Of a DNA stretch of 64,000 nt, positions 46,788 through 56,112 are shown piece by piece. The notes under the pieces were generated by a model. That model searched no databases. It was not told the origin of the DNA and saw nothing but the letters and a program-made list of their open reading frames with translations. This DNA comes from an uncultured Colwellia sp. (GTDB lineage Bacteria > Pseudomonadota > Gammaproteobacteria > Enterobacterales > Alteromonadaceae). A program made the position numbers and the translations under genes. The stretch covers positions 62,001 through 126,000 of the forward strand of contig CAJXQJ010000001.1 in assembly GCA_913058245.1 (NCBI GenBank). The letters run 5' to 3'. Within the stretch, counting starts at the first letter, position 1. Every line of letters begins with the position of its first letter.

Positions 46788-48823
46788 TGAGTTATCAAAG
46801 TACTCTTCTTGCCAATAATATGCCGGCAGCGACTACTAATATTATCGATGTTAACGGTGAACTCAACGATCTTATAACGGCACTATTTCAATCGCTTAAT
46901 AGTGATTTATACATAGGCTGTAAGTCTAAATCCTTCGTTAAAGAGGAAAAGAGCCAAGCTGAGTTTGAGCAAAGGATTCATCGGGAGATAAAAATATCAA
47001 TCCGTAGAGAATTAGAACTATCTAAGGATAAAAATGTTCAATATGAGATGGTAAAGCTATATAACAATGGCTCATATGAAGTATATTTTTTCTATTTAAC
47101 TCATATTTTACCTAACTACGATGTATTGGTTGAGGAATTATCTCAACTAAGTAAGCCACAAAAAGAGCGTTTGATATCTGGACTAATTAGCTTGCAGCTT
47201 AAGACTGAGTTTATGGAGCAAGCCAAGGATAAATATGAGTTTTCTCCAAGCTTTTACAACGCAGAGCTTTACTTAAGCGTGCAAAGGTCTGGTCGAGAAA
47301 AAAAGAATGGAACGGCATATTTTGAGGTGCTTAAGCCTGAAATTTATTTTTCGCCCACTCAAGAATTGTGTTTTGAGTTGAAGAAGAAGGTGTTTAAAAC
47401 TCAAAGGTTGGAAGCTGTAACAGCAGATCTAGATGAGACAAAAGCGTTATTTAAAAACAAAGAGTTTTCCTATCAGGCAAGTAGAGATATCAGCGCCACG
47501 AAATTCTCCAAACGCAAGTTTATGTCTTTTGGTGAAAAGTATCCTGCTTCAGTTAATTATGCACAAAACCTTATCTCTGACATATTGCAAGGCATATTAA
47601 ATAGAATAGATATAGCATTCGAACCACGCATCTTTAATGCAACGCATGTAACTGATCAATTTTTAGAGTCTGAAAAAGAGCATCCCTCAAACATTGTTCT
47701 AATAGATAATTTAGGGCGTGATTTTGACCCGGTGAAAAAAGATAAAGCTTTATCTCAGCTTCATTCAGAGTTCGAGGAAACAGGTCTGTCAGTTGTTAAG
47801 CCTTCATTAGCAATTGAAGATATGTCACCGGATGTAAGTTATATCGTATTAAATGAAGGGGATGGAAATTCTAGTATCACTTTATCTTGTGAGCCAGATA
47901 GAGTGTTTACTGGCTTTTGGGATGCTTATTGTAATACAAATTTTTCGCAAAAGCAGAACCTTGATTATTATACACGATTAAAAATTGATAAATTTGAATC
48001 ACAAACGCAGGTTGTTATACAGGGGCTAAATTTTTCTGAATCGGATAAAGAATCGATAGTAAAAGGTGATGAAGAACGCTATGCGATATCCCCCTATAAG
48101 TTAGAAAGAATTAAATCTGAACTGTGGTTAAAACAGAGTGTCTTCATTAATCAGCAATTTACAGACATTAACTTGCCTAGTGCAAGCTTAAAGCTTGTTT
48201 ATGTAAGAAAAACGGCAAGAAGAAAAAATAACTTTTTTGCATCAGTTGTTGAAGTGACGATAAAAGACAATGTATTAAAAATAACAAATAACCAGGTGAT
48301 TAAATCTGAAGCTAGATTGAAATTAGAGTGTTCTTTTTTTGGTGAACGTAACTTTCACAACGGTAGTTTCTATTTATACGATGAAGATAATGATGTTTTA
48401 CTTACGTCATATAGCACAATACGTGTGCCTCAAGTTATTGGTAACACCTTAGTTGATTCCATTTCAGTTGCGGAAAGTGATGAGCGAACAGTAAATCGAC
48501 AAAGCAGTATTGAAAGTTCTGTGTTGCCCTATTATTTGTTGCCTAAAGAGCGCAAGCAGTATCATCATGTTTACCTGCAAGAAGCTGGCGTTGATTTATT
48601 CTACTTTGTAGCCCAAAAGCAAAGACCTAATCAAGATATTGCAAAGCAAAATCGTATCTATAACTTACTCACTTTCAATAGTAATGGTGATTTGTTAAAT
48701 GCTTTAGAACAATCCGTGACACATTTGTTTTTTAATTCGTTCACTGAAGATATTTTAAAAATAAATGAAGTGAGTAAAAGTTCACTATTTGAAAAAATTG
48801 CCAAGCTATATATAGAAAACTAG
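46787..48823 (+). CDS. Helicase partner, unknown (DdmE/Argonaute-like candidate)
   Basis: The 678-residue protein starts on the last base of the helicase stop (TAATG), so the pair is tightly coupled. I recognise no clear catalytic motif. A central part (NIVLIDNLGRDFDPVKKDK... to SYIVLNEGDGN, about 300-365) alternates strands and helices as in a MID-like Rossmann fold, and the C-terminal 250 residues could be a diverged PIWI-like domain lacking the DEDX tetrad. Length fits DdmE (about 690). This identity is a hypothesis from size, order and rough pattern; a novel helicase accessory protein is equally open. Confidence 0.55.
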   Translation: MSYQSTLLANNMPAATTNIIDVNGELNDLITALFQSLNSDLYIGCKSKSFVKEEKSQAEFEQRIHREIKISIRRELELSKDKNVQYEMVKLYNNGSYEVYFFYLTHILPNYDVLVEELSQLSKPQKERLISGLISLQLKTEFMEQAKDKYEFSPSFYNAELYLSVQRSGREKKNGTAYFEVLKPEIYFSPTQELCFELKKKVFKTQRLEAVTADLDETKALFKNKEFSYQASRDISATKFSKRKFMSFGEKYPASVNYAQNLISDILQGILNRIDIAFEPRIFNATHVTDQFLESEKEHPSNIVLIDNLGRDFDPVKKDKALSQLHSEFEETGLSVVKPSLAIEDMSPDVSYIVLNEGDGNSSITLSCEPDRVFTGFWDAYCNTNFSQKQNLDYYTRLKIDKFESQTQVVIQGLNFSESDKESIVKGDEERYAISPYKLERIKSELWLKQSVFINQQFTDINLPSASLKLVYVRKTARRKNNFFASVVEVTIKDNVLKITNNQVIKSEARLKLECSFFGERNFHNGSFYLYDEDNDVLLTSYSTIRVPQVIGNTLVDSISVAESDERTVNRQSSIESSVLPYYLLPKERKQYHHVYLQEAGVDLFYFVAQKQRPNQDIAKQNRIYNLLTFNSNGDLLNALEQSVTHLFFNSFTEDILKINEVSKSSLFEKIAKLYIEN

Positions 48824-48994
48824 CTGGTGTTATATTGACTTAATTGTTTAAGTCACACGGTAACCAAGGCATCTATATAGTGAAAAAATATTAACAGCTA
48901 TTTATAGGATGGTTGCATAAGTTGCAACCACAATTGTAACATCTTTAAAAAGGTTACTTACTTCCTTTTTTAGGCAATTATAGGCAGTACATTA

Positions 48995-50686
48995 ATGTGG
49001 TTTAATTTGAAATCAGGTCCATCATCAGCTCTTACTTACTTGCTCTCAAACCCCTTAGAATTTAATGCTGCTGAATATGTGAAAATCACATTCAAAGGCG
49101 TGGAAGCTAGTCATGAAATCAAGCAGCTATTTGAGCTTGCTGAGCATTTTGAAGAAATAAAGAAAGGCTTGTTTACACTATTACCTAAAGCTCTTTATCA
49201 ATTAGAAGTTGAGTCAAAAGCTTTTGGGAAAAGTTGCATCGATAACTCGAAAAAAATTGTAAATACCGACGTATCCGTTTATGGGGTTACAGATAGATCT
49301 GAGAAGTTAAATATACAACTAGATAGAATAATCGAACATTTTGAAATATCCAAAAGAGGACATGAAGAGCCTTACAGTAGTGAATTATTAGAATTAATTA
49401 AGTTTTACTGGTTAAGTGAAAATATCTATTTGGTGTTCACCGGAATAAGCTCAGTGATGTTTAAAAATGGAATATGTCATTTTTATCCAAAGTCACAAAG
49501 AGCGAAGAGCAATCTCTTAGGAACTTGGGTAGCTAATCATTTTGAATCAATGAGTAATATGAGTAACCTGGCGTATTTCGATTTTGTACCCGATGGTGAT
49601 CTAAATTCGATTAGCGTTAAGTCTATTTTGGGGCTTATAGCTACAAATTTTAGAGATAAATTTTTCTCAATATCTACTGGCATGCCAAGTGAAAAATTCT
49701 CTCAACTTCCCATATACAATATGATTCATAATTACTGCTTAATTATCACTGTGTTGTATTGGAGCAGATTAAAATTGAATAAGTCGGATGTATCAACTGA
49801 TGATTTAGAAAACTTTGGTATCGATATAGATAAATTAGAACAACTAGATAAGCTGATGAAATCGATGAATGCTCTAGATAGGGTTTTCTCCTTAGAATAT
49901 GGAAAAGTAACTTTACTGACTGAGTCAATATCATATCAGTCAAGATTTATTGTCAAAAGTGCATTTAATGAACTTTCAGATAGAGATATTGGTATTTTTA
50001 ACAATTTATCAGGCAAGGAGTTCGAGCTATCTATTTGGGGTAAGAAAGATAATTACAAAGATAAATATGACTTCATTGAAGGATTGACATATCAGGAAAA
50101 ATTGCATGGTGATGAAAAGTTAGATGTTGATTTGATTATTAGAGATAAACGAAGAGGTAAATATTTTTTTATTCAAATAAAGTACATTTTAGCAGGAGGT
50201 CTTGCTTATTTATCAGGTGACCATTGGTATTCAACTAAAACTAAAAAGAGTATAAAGAAAGCCGTTCGTCAGTTGAATTCAGCAAAGGAATTACATAAAA
50301 AGTCTCTTTTAAATGAACACTTAGAATCTTTAGGGGTGACGGATTGCACATTTTCAAATACAGAATATTTAATTGTCCACAATATTTGCAATTTAGACTT
50401 CCAGGTGGATGAGTCAAATATTGCTATGTATGAATGGAATACCTTCCGAAATTTGCTTGATGATGGTCGTTGTGATGTAGGAAATACCAGAGACATCAGT
50501 AATAAAGAGTGGCGTTATCATTCAGCCCTCTCTCTAGAAGTGCCCCAAAGTGTTATTGATACTTTAATTCATTGTAGTCCTGCTTTTGTTGTACCAGGAG
50601 CGGATAAAATCAAAGATACTTTCGATATTATTACTACAGTATCTTTTGAATCGTTCAAGTTTGAGTCGAAGGGGCTAGGGCTTTAG
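48995..50686 (+). CDS. Large protein with PD-(D/E)XK-like nuclease domain, unknown
   Basis: The 563-residue protein has an all-helical N-terminal region (about 1-330) with no recognised family. It is followed by a nuclease-like segment: D377-V-D379 in DEKLDVDLII and Q394-I-K396 in FFIQIKY, with a Glu upstream in FIEGLTYQEK. The rest (about 400-563) is alpha/beta. A 171-bp gap separates it from the helicase partner, so it may be part of the WYL-regulated unit or a separate gene. A single-gene nuclease effector is plausible. Confidence 0.65.
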   Translation: MWFNLKSGPSSALTYLLSNPLEFNAAEYVKITFKGVEASHEIKQLFELAEHFEEIKKGLFTLLPKALYQLEVESKAFGKSCIDNSKKIVNTDVSVYGVTDRSEKLNIQLDRIIEHFEISKRGHEEPYSSELLELIKFYWLSENIYLVFTGISSVMFKNGICHFYPKSQRAKSNLLGTWVANHFESMSNMSNLAYFDFVPDGDLNSISVKSILGLIATNFRDKFFSISTGMPSEKFSQLPIYNMIHNYCLIITVLYWSRLKLNKSDVSTDDLENFGIDIDKLEQLDKLMKSMNALDRVFSLEYGKVTLLTESISYQSRFIVKSAFNELSDRDIGIFNNLSGKEFELSIWGKKDNYKDKYDFIEGLTYQEKLHGDEKLDVDLIIRDKRRGKYFFIQIKYILAGGLAYLSGDHWYSTKTKKSIKKAVRQLNSAKELHKKSLLNEHLESLGVTDCTFSNTEYLIVHNICNLDFQVDESNIAMYEWNTFRNLLDDGRCDVGNTRDISNKEWRYHSALSLEVPQSVIDTLIHCSPAFVVPGADKIKDTFDIITTVSFESFKFESKGLGL

Positions 50687-50902
50687 AAAAGGCATTATTA
50701 AATTGGTTGCTATATAATATCAGAATTATCAAACTAACCTTTTTATCTACTTATTAGTATTTTAAAGGATGTGTAAAGCTATTGTTTTATAAAAGAATTT
50801 TTTATAGACTAATGGTGGTGGGTTTAATCAATTCTTAAAGATAAGTTCACCAGGTAATTCATGTTATAACCATAAAAATAGCGCCCCCTCAAGGAGAGTT
50901 TA
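50687..50902. other. Promoter spacer before the STAND ATPase
   Basis: 216 AT-rich bases with no ORF. AAGGAG at about 50891-50896 serves the GTG start at 50903. Confidence 0.45.
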
Positions 50903-53593
50903 GTGTTCCAAATTGATATAAATAAAGCGCTTAAACAGTTCTTTTCTTTCATCATTGCATACTTCAGACCTTCACTTGCAAAAGTAGTTATTTGGCCTCT
51001 ACTAGTTACAGGGTTAGGTTTTCTAAATCCTCCATTATGGATTGAAATAATAAATTGGATATTAGCTAATCAATCCATTTTCCCTCAATATCAGGTACCA
51101 CTTTCAGAACCAAACGGAGTTTGGGGCTGGTCGTTAATATTATTAAGTGTCTTTGTTTATGTTGTTGAAACAGTTGCTCAAGTCGTTAAAAGTAAAAATG
51201 AAAATAATGGTGAGCTCGCAAAAGAAGTTAAAAATCTACCGATAAAGGCTGCTGATAAAGTCGTCGATAAATTAATGGAAGAATTTGACTTACCTATTAT
51301 AAAACAATCACACAAAGTTGCGCCTCTTTGTGAGCATCATGTGCATGACACTCTTACTCACGGTGTATTAGAAAAACATTTCGAAAGTGGAAAAAGTATT
51401 GGTATTTTATCTGGTACTAGTGGTTCAGGAAAAACACAAGCTTTGATTGATTATGTTAATAGGTGTACTCAAAAATTTGACAATCAATTATGGATTAATG
51501 GAGATGATTGGATAGATGGGTATACTCTTAGCGATATACATAGAACTCGTGGCGGTAAACCAATCAATGTTGTTGGAACATTTAATTCATCTAAAACCAT
51601 CTTGGTTATTGATAGCATTGAACGTATATTAAATGTTAGTGATTTTAGGGACTTGCAAGAAGGTATTTCCTTAGGTGGAATTGTTATTCTAAGTTCCCAG
51701 TTAAGTGATCCTGACAATAATTTATATATCTCAAAGCCAAATATTCCGAAAAAGCAGGCTATTGAAATACTTGGCGAAAATCCTGAAAATATTAGTGAAG
51801 CATGCGATGAATTTTTAAAGGCATGCAGCTTTTCTCCCTTAGTATTAGCTCTAGCAAGAAAGGTAATTTCAAAAGAAAAGCATAATAATGATAAGTTTTA
51901 TCGAGACGTTTTAGATGTGCCTGTTGACATTATGGATCATAAAGGAGAGTCAATAATAAATAGGATTTTGAAGAAGGTCCCTCCCGCTACACTTAAAGCA
52001 CTAAAGAAAATTGCCAATGCAAAACTGAATTTTCACGATTCCGATTTTTTAGAGTTTTTCATTAAAAAATTAGAACTATGTAACCTTCAAAGCCTGTCTA
52101 TAATCGTTCAATCCAACACTCCTGGTATATTAAGATTGCATGACTTGGTAGCAATTGCGGTAAGAGAACATGAAGAACAAAGTTATATGGTAAATGCGAT
52201 TGCTGATTATGTTGGCATAGCCTCTGGTGAGATGACTCCTAGTATACTTCGGCAAGTTCATTTAGCTAAGAAACAGATTAGAAATGAAGTAGAAAACAAT
52301 CATAATGGAAAGGTAGATTGGTTAACATATAGCCTTCTTCAAATTGAAGATAGTTACAAAAACATCATCCATGATGAGCTATATAACAAAGAATTGACAA
52401 GTGAGTTATCATTAGCAGAAGTCATGTGTATTATTGATTCTAAAGAGTCTTATTCTTACTCAATAGCTCAGGATTCTCGAACTGATTACTACGAAAACTG
52501 TGCTAAAGATTACGAGTCAGCCTTAAATATATATCAATGTGATGAAATCAAAGCAGAATTAATTCATCATAGAGGAAAGGCTTTAAGGCGATGCGGAAAA
52601 CACGAACAGTCATTGGATTGCTTTGAAGAACTGCTTAAGTTAAAGCCAAATTGGCATGCAATTCATGGGCAAATAGCCCACTTAGGAAGTCAGTATGGAG
52701 TTAGTCCACGAGTTAAAAGTGCAGGGAACTTATCCATAAAAGAACTTGTTAAGGATATCTTGTCAGATTCTTCAGTAGTCCCTCTCCGGGTATCATTGGC
52801 TGCAATAGCTAGGATAAGATCTTATAATAGCGTTGGAAGTGAGATCTCGAATAGTCCAGAACAAGTTCAAAAATTAGCTGACTTAATAACGATGTCAAGT
52901 ATGGAAGGGTTAGATCAATTCTACGAGGCATTTGTTTCATTTACTTCTATTTTTAGCTATCACCATAGTGACTGTTGTATAGATTTGGCTGAAAGTATTC
53001 CTGATATGCTTGAACTACCTCCAGAGTTCGTCTCTAAAAAGCAATGGGTAAGTGCTTGTGAAGCATTAGCTAATATTTCTGATGCAGCTACTCGTCAAAG
53101 TAGGGAGATGATTTCTAAGAGGTTGTCTGATGCTAGTTTAAGGTTTGCCGATAAGTTAGCTTCTCGGGCTAAACTTAAATCTTTCGATGCTAGGGCTGTG
53201 GCCAAGTCCTATATTATATCAGCAAAGTATAATGAGGCTCTTAGTGTATTGGCAAAGGTGTCTCTAAAAGAGCAAACATCACATTGGACTTTATATCGGA
53301 AATCGCAGGCTTTATTAGGACTTGGCAAAGGTAGTACACCTCCAGATAGTGAAAAACATTTGACCCAAGCTTTAAGTTGTGCAGAAAGTGCGTTAAAAAA
53401 TGCATTAGAAGATGAAAAAGCTAAAGGTAGAATTTCTATATATTATGAATTGAGGAGTCAGTGTCTTCTTGCAAAAAAAGAATATGAATTAGCAAAAGCA
53501 GATTTAGCTAAGGCGATTGAGCTGTGTAAAGATGATAAATACTTGGAAGACTTAAAAGATCGACTTCAATCTATGGAGTTAGAGGTTGCTTAA
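50903..53593 (+). CDS. Membrane-anchored STAND/AAA-type ATPase with C-terminal TPR
   Basis: The 896-residue protein starts at GTG with a strong AAGGAG site. It has two N-terminal membrane segments (about 28-50 and 72-92), a P-loop ATPase with Walker A GTSGSGKTQ (about 171-179) and Walker B TILVIDSIERIL (about 232-243), a winged-helix-like segment, and a long helical C-terminus with TPR units (KALRRCGKHEQSLDCFEELL, about 560-590, and AKKEYELAKADLAKAIEL near 860-880). This sensor-ATPase-effector plan is that of STAND immune proteins, with the membrane segments as a possible effector. It is the last cargo gene before the right end. Confidence 0.75.
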   Translation: MFQIDINKALKQFFSFIIAYFRPSLAKVVIWPLLVTGLGFLNPPLWIEIINWILANQSIFPQYQVPLSEPNGVWGWSLILLSVFVYVVETVAQVVKSKNENNGELAKEVKNLPIKAADKVVDKLMEEFDLPIIKQSHKVAPLCEHHVHDTLTHGVLEKHFESGKSIGILSGTSGSGKTQALIDYVNRCTQKFDNQLWINGDDWIDGYTLSDIHRTRGGKPINVVGTFNSSKTILVIDSIERILNVSDFRDLQEGISLGGIVILSSQLSDPDNNLYISKPNIPKKQAIEILGENPENISEACDEFLKACSFSPLVLALARKVISKEKHNNDKFYRDVLDVPVDIMDHKGESIINRILKKVPPATLKALKKIANAKLNFHDSDFLEFFIKKLELCNLQSLSIIVQSNTPGILRLHDLVAIAVREHEEQSYMVNAIADYVGIASGEMTPSILRQVHLAKKQIRNEVENNHNGKVDWLTYSLLQIEDSYKNIIHDELYNKELTSELSLAEVMCIIDSKESYSYSIAQDSRTDYYENCAKDYESALNIYQCDEIKAELIHHRGKALRRCGKHEQSLDCFEELLKLKPNWHAIHGQIAHLGSQYGVSPRVKSAGNLSIKELVKDILSDSSVVPLRVSLAAIARIRSYNSVGSEISNSPEQVQKLADLITMSSMEGLDQFYEAFVSFTSIFSYHHSDCCIDLAESIPDMLELPPEFVSKKQWVSACEALANISDAATRQSREMISKRLSDASLRFADKLASRAKLKSFDARAVAKSYIISAKYNEALSVLAKVSLKEQTSHWTLYRKSQALLGLGKGSTPPDSEKHLTQALSCAESALKNALEDEKAKGRISIYYELRSQCLLAKKEYELAKADLAKAIELCKDDKYLEDLKDRLQSMELEVA

Positions 53594-53625
53594 ATAGTCG
53601 TTTTAATACTCTAATTAAGATAACC

Positions 53626-53764
53626 TCCTTAACCCACTTAATTAATAATGATATGTTTATTAAGTTTGTTTTTTTGTTAAGTTAACCAACTTCCTTTAGT
53701 AAATTTTGGTGAAAATACTCAAAAAATCAGTCTGTAAGTTAACCAACTTCATTAATGATCCTCA
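53626..53764 (-). repeat. Right end of element 2
   Basis: Three inverted TnsB-type sites are seen: a weak one near 53630-53647 (CTTAACCCACTTAATT), one at about 53678-53692 (TTAAGTTAACCAACT) and the terminal one at 53736-53750 (TAAGTTAACCAACTT). The last 14 bases ATTAATGATCCTCA mirror the left terminus. Confidence 0.86.
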
Positions 53765-53769
53765 TTGAT
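53765..53769. repeat. Target-site duplication, right (TTGAT), element 2
   Basis: TTGAT follows the terminal CTCA directly and matches 28093-28097. Confidence 0.88.
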
Positions 53770-53778
53770 ATAGAATAA

Positions 53779-53806
53779 TAAAAAGTGAGCTGAGGCTCGC
53801 TTTTTT
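53779..53806. terminator. Bidirectional terminator outside the right end of element 2
   Basis: AAAAGTGAGC pairs with GCTCGCTTTT (one G-U) around TGAG, with T-runs in both directions. Without element 2 it would follow the gcvP 3' remnant by about 25 bp, so it may be that copy's own terminator. It also lies at the 3' end of the minus-strand ATPase gene. Confidence 0.7.
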
Positions 53807-55772
53807 ATGTTGAATGGAATAAATTGTTAACTTTAAAGTATTCGTCCCAATGACACTTCCAATCACTTGATAAAGAAAATACATTTGTGTTGCCAGAAGG
53901 GTGGATTATTAGCCATTTCTCAGCTTTAACTATTGGATTATCACGTAACGCTCTAGATATATTGTTAGGCTTTTTTAGCCTATTTGAATCAGAAAGGTAC
54001 TGATTAAATGTATCAGTAATTTCGGAGCCTGTACTTCTTTCATGCCCTAATTTAGTTCTTATTACTAAACCTGAAAATATAATAGGAATATAAACAGTAT
54101 CTTTAATCTTCAATTGATTGAAATTACTTGGCAGCATATTTAGAAAATCACGATCAATTTCTTTTTCCAATAACAGCCGGTTTCCATTATGTTTAGTGTG
54201 TAGATAAATGTCGTCTGTAGTATTAAATAAAGGTAAAGTCCCTGTCGTATTATATTGCTGTATATCTAAAATTGAGTTGTTAATTGTTCGATAGTCAATT
54301 TTAGGTATTTCAATATATTCACCTTCTTCATATAAAATTCCTTTCGGCTCATCCTTGGTTGAAAGTAAATCGGCGTAGCAGCCGTAATCTAATACATAGA
54401 GGTTGAACCGTTTTCCTTTGTGACTTTTAGCTGAAACACCTTGCTTAACAAGATGAATAATTCGCGAGTCATAAAGAAACTCGAGTAAATCTTCCTTGGC
54501 GTCAGATCTAACTAGGAAGCCTCTAGTATGCTTTTCTGCAATAACCTTATTTATTATCCAGTCTAATAAATGTACCGCTTCTTCATGAGCGTTTATATCT
54601 TTACTTTTATTCGTTGAATACCATTTCCTTGCGGATTGTCTAATTGAAGCAATTGATATTTTCTTACTTTCAGAATGGATAGCTGCATTAGATATTATAT
54701 GGATTGCATCTCTTGGAATTCCTTCAGAGGCTCTTACAAATTCTTCAAAAACAGAATTCTGAGTGAATGTTTCTGTTATAAATTTCTGTGAAGATTCTGA
54801 ACATATATTTTCTTTATCGAGTGCTACGCAGTGCCTATGTACTAGTTCTTTGAAAAAATTCATAGCCTTGATTTTATCATTATCAAAAACCATATATTCA
54901 TCTAAATTAATCGATGTTGATGCGTCGGAAGAAATTTCTAATCCGATATTCAATCCATTATGTGATGTTCTAAATTTAGAACGGTGCTCGATTGACGCTA
55001 TTTTGATTATTAGGCTTGGAATAGCAAAAAGTATTTTTTTTAAAGCATCTGCAATAAAGGGTTGCAGATCTAAAGGAAGTTCACTCCATTCATCTAAAAG
55101 TATCCATATTTTTTTATTAGGTACTAATTTAGTTATTTGTTGAAGTGTTTTGGTGATAGCTCCAAAATGTAGTTTTAATTTCTCTCTGCCAGTAGAAGTG
55201 CTCTTACTGGAAGAAGATTGCGCTTCTATATTCGAGCTGTTAGAGCTTATTTTCAATGATGGCGTTGCCGATAGGCTAACACTATTTGAATTTTTATTTT
55301 CTGAATTGCTACCTACCATCTCCTCAATAGCAACAGCGCCTTCAATAGCAATATTTGTTGAAAGTTCGATAAAGTCATCTAAGTAAGGGATTGTTTTAGA
55401 TATATCACAACTGGGGTTATTACTTGTTTGTTCTAATAGTTCTTGGTGAATTTCGCAAAGAGTATCAGAAAGTAATCTGGTGGCTCGTTCGTTGATATTT
55501 ATGCTTGAGTCTGCATAAATTCCACCTGTTGAACCTAGGCTTCTCATGTCTATTTCAATAACAATTTCGTTATTTTTGGAAACTTTATTCTTTAGGTACT
55601 TTAGTAAATGTGTCTTACCAGTTCCACGCCTCCCATGGATTATCTGATTATCTTCACATTTTAATAAAGTAAAAACGTGATCCAGCTGAACAAATGATTT
55701 GACGAGGTAGTCATCATCCTTTCTTTCCGCTCGTTTAGCTATTTGAAGTAATAACTCATTAATTTTATTCAA
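53805..55772 (-). CDS. Orc/Cdc6-like P-loop ATPase, unknown function
   Basis: The 655-residue protein begins MNKINELLLQIAKRAERKDD, then has Walker A IIHGRRGTGKTHLL (about 44-57), a serine-rich insert (about 155-195) and Walker B KIWILLDEWSELP (about 220-232). The following lid region and a helical domain (about 330-430) are as in AAA+ proteins of the Orc/Cdc6-related STAND group. The C-terminal 200 residues are not recognised. Only 35 bp separate its stop from the element 2 duplication, and its own 5' side faces the hairpin-rich block. It is possibly cargo of an older insertion at the gcvP copy. Confidence 0.7.
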   Translation of the reverse strand: MNKINELLLQIAKRAERKDDDYLVKSFVQLDHVFTLLKCEDNQIIHGRRGTGKTHLLKYLKNKVSKNNEIVIEIDMRSLGSTGGIYADSSININERATRLLSDTLCEIHQELLEQTSNNPSCDISKTIPYLDDFIELSTNIAIEGAVAIEEMVGSNSENKNSNSVSLSATPSLKISSNSSNIEAQSSSSKSTSTGREKLKLHFGAITKTLQQITKLVPNKKIWILLDEWSELPLDLQPFIADALKKILFAIPSLIIKIASIEHRSKFRTSHNGLNIGLEISSDASTSINLDEYMVFDNDKIKAMNFFKELVHRHCVALDKENICSESSQKFITETFTQNSVFEEFVRASEGIPRDAIHIISNAAIHSESKKISIASIRQSARKWYSTNKSKDINAHEEAVHLLDWIINKVIAEKHTRGFLVRSDAKEDLLEFLYDSRIIHLVKQGVSAKSHKGKRFNLYVLDYGCYADLLSTKDEPKGILYEEGEYIEIPKIDYRTINNSILDIQQYNTTGTLPLFNTTDDIYLHTKHNGNRLLLEKEIDRDFLNMLPSNFNQLKIKDTVYIPIIFSGLVIRTKLGHERSTGSEITDTFNQYLSDSNRLKKPNNISRALRDNPIVKAEKWLIIHPSGNTNVFSLSSDWKCHWDEYFKVNNLFHST

Positions 55773-55849
55773 ATTAAATTCCTTTTTTATTCGCTGTTTT
55801 GATTCTATTACTTGAAATCATTTTAGTAAACAGTATTTTTAATTCAGTT

Positions 55850-56040
55850 GTCGCGGTGGCGACGGCACCCAAAGAAGGCTAAACGCCGAGCCCTCTTTGG
55901 AAACTCCCGGCGCTGCTGAAAAATGTATTCTTCATAAAATAATAATGTATCGAGCTAACGCTCAGAACGCACATCCATGTGCTACTTCACTTTGCTGGCA
56001 TCCTGCCAGCAATAGCTGAACATTATTATTTTATTCAGCA
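55850..56040. repeat. Cluster of hairpins enclosed by an inverted repeat
   Basis: Hairpins in order: GTCGC/GCGAC at 55850-55863, CCAAAGAAGG/CCCTCTTTGG (55869-55900, one mismatch), GAGC/GCTC (55952-55963), GCACAT/ATGTGC (55969-55982) and GCTGGCA/TGCCAGC (55994-56010). The last three are enclosed by a long stem: ATAAAATAATAATGT near 55934-55948 with ACATTATTATTTTAT at 56020-56034, extended by GCTGA/TCAGC. The GC-rich stems stand out against AT-rich surroundings. No ORF lies here. Confidence 0.7.
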
Positions 56041-56112
56041 TTTTCCCAAGCAGGATAGGGCGATCGCTACTCTTCCGTGAACCTCTCAATCTAATTATTC
56101 TCGCGACCGAAC

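Larger units (their letters stand above)
28098..53764 (+). mobile_element. Element 2: complete Tn7-like transposon carrying defence genes
   Basis: The 25,667-bp element starts TGAGGATCATTAAT and ends ATTAATGATCCTCA. The terminal inverted repeat extends into AAGTTGGTTAAC with one mismatch over about 26 bp, and TTGAT is duplicated on both sides. It encodes TnsA, TnsB, TnsC, a short TniQ and a longer TniQ/TnsD in one operon. This is the same order as the tniCABDE genes of Tn6022-type comM elements, but the insertion site is a gcvP 3' end. No Cas genes or CRISPR array are inside. Cargo: Gabija at the left, a WYL-regulated helicase/nuclease operon and a STAND ATPase at the right. Confidence 0.93.

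Noticed and set aside
28098-53764. CRISPR-associated Tn7-like (CAST) identity
   Set aside because: A short TniQ is present, but no Cas8/5, Cas7, Cas6 or Cas12k gene and no repeat-spacer array.
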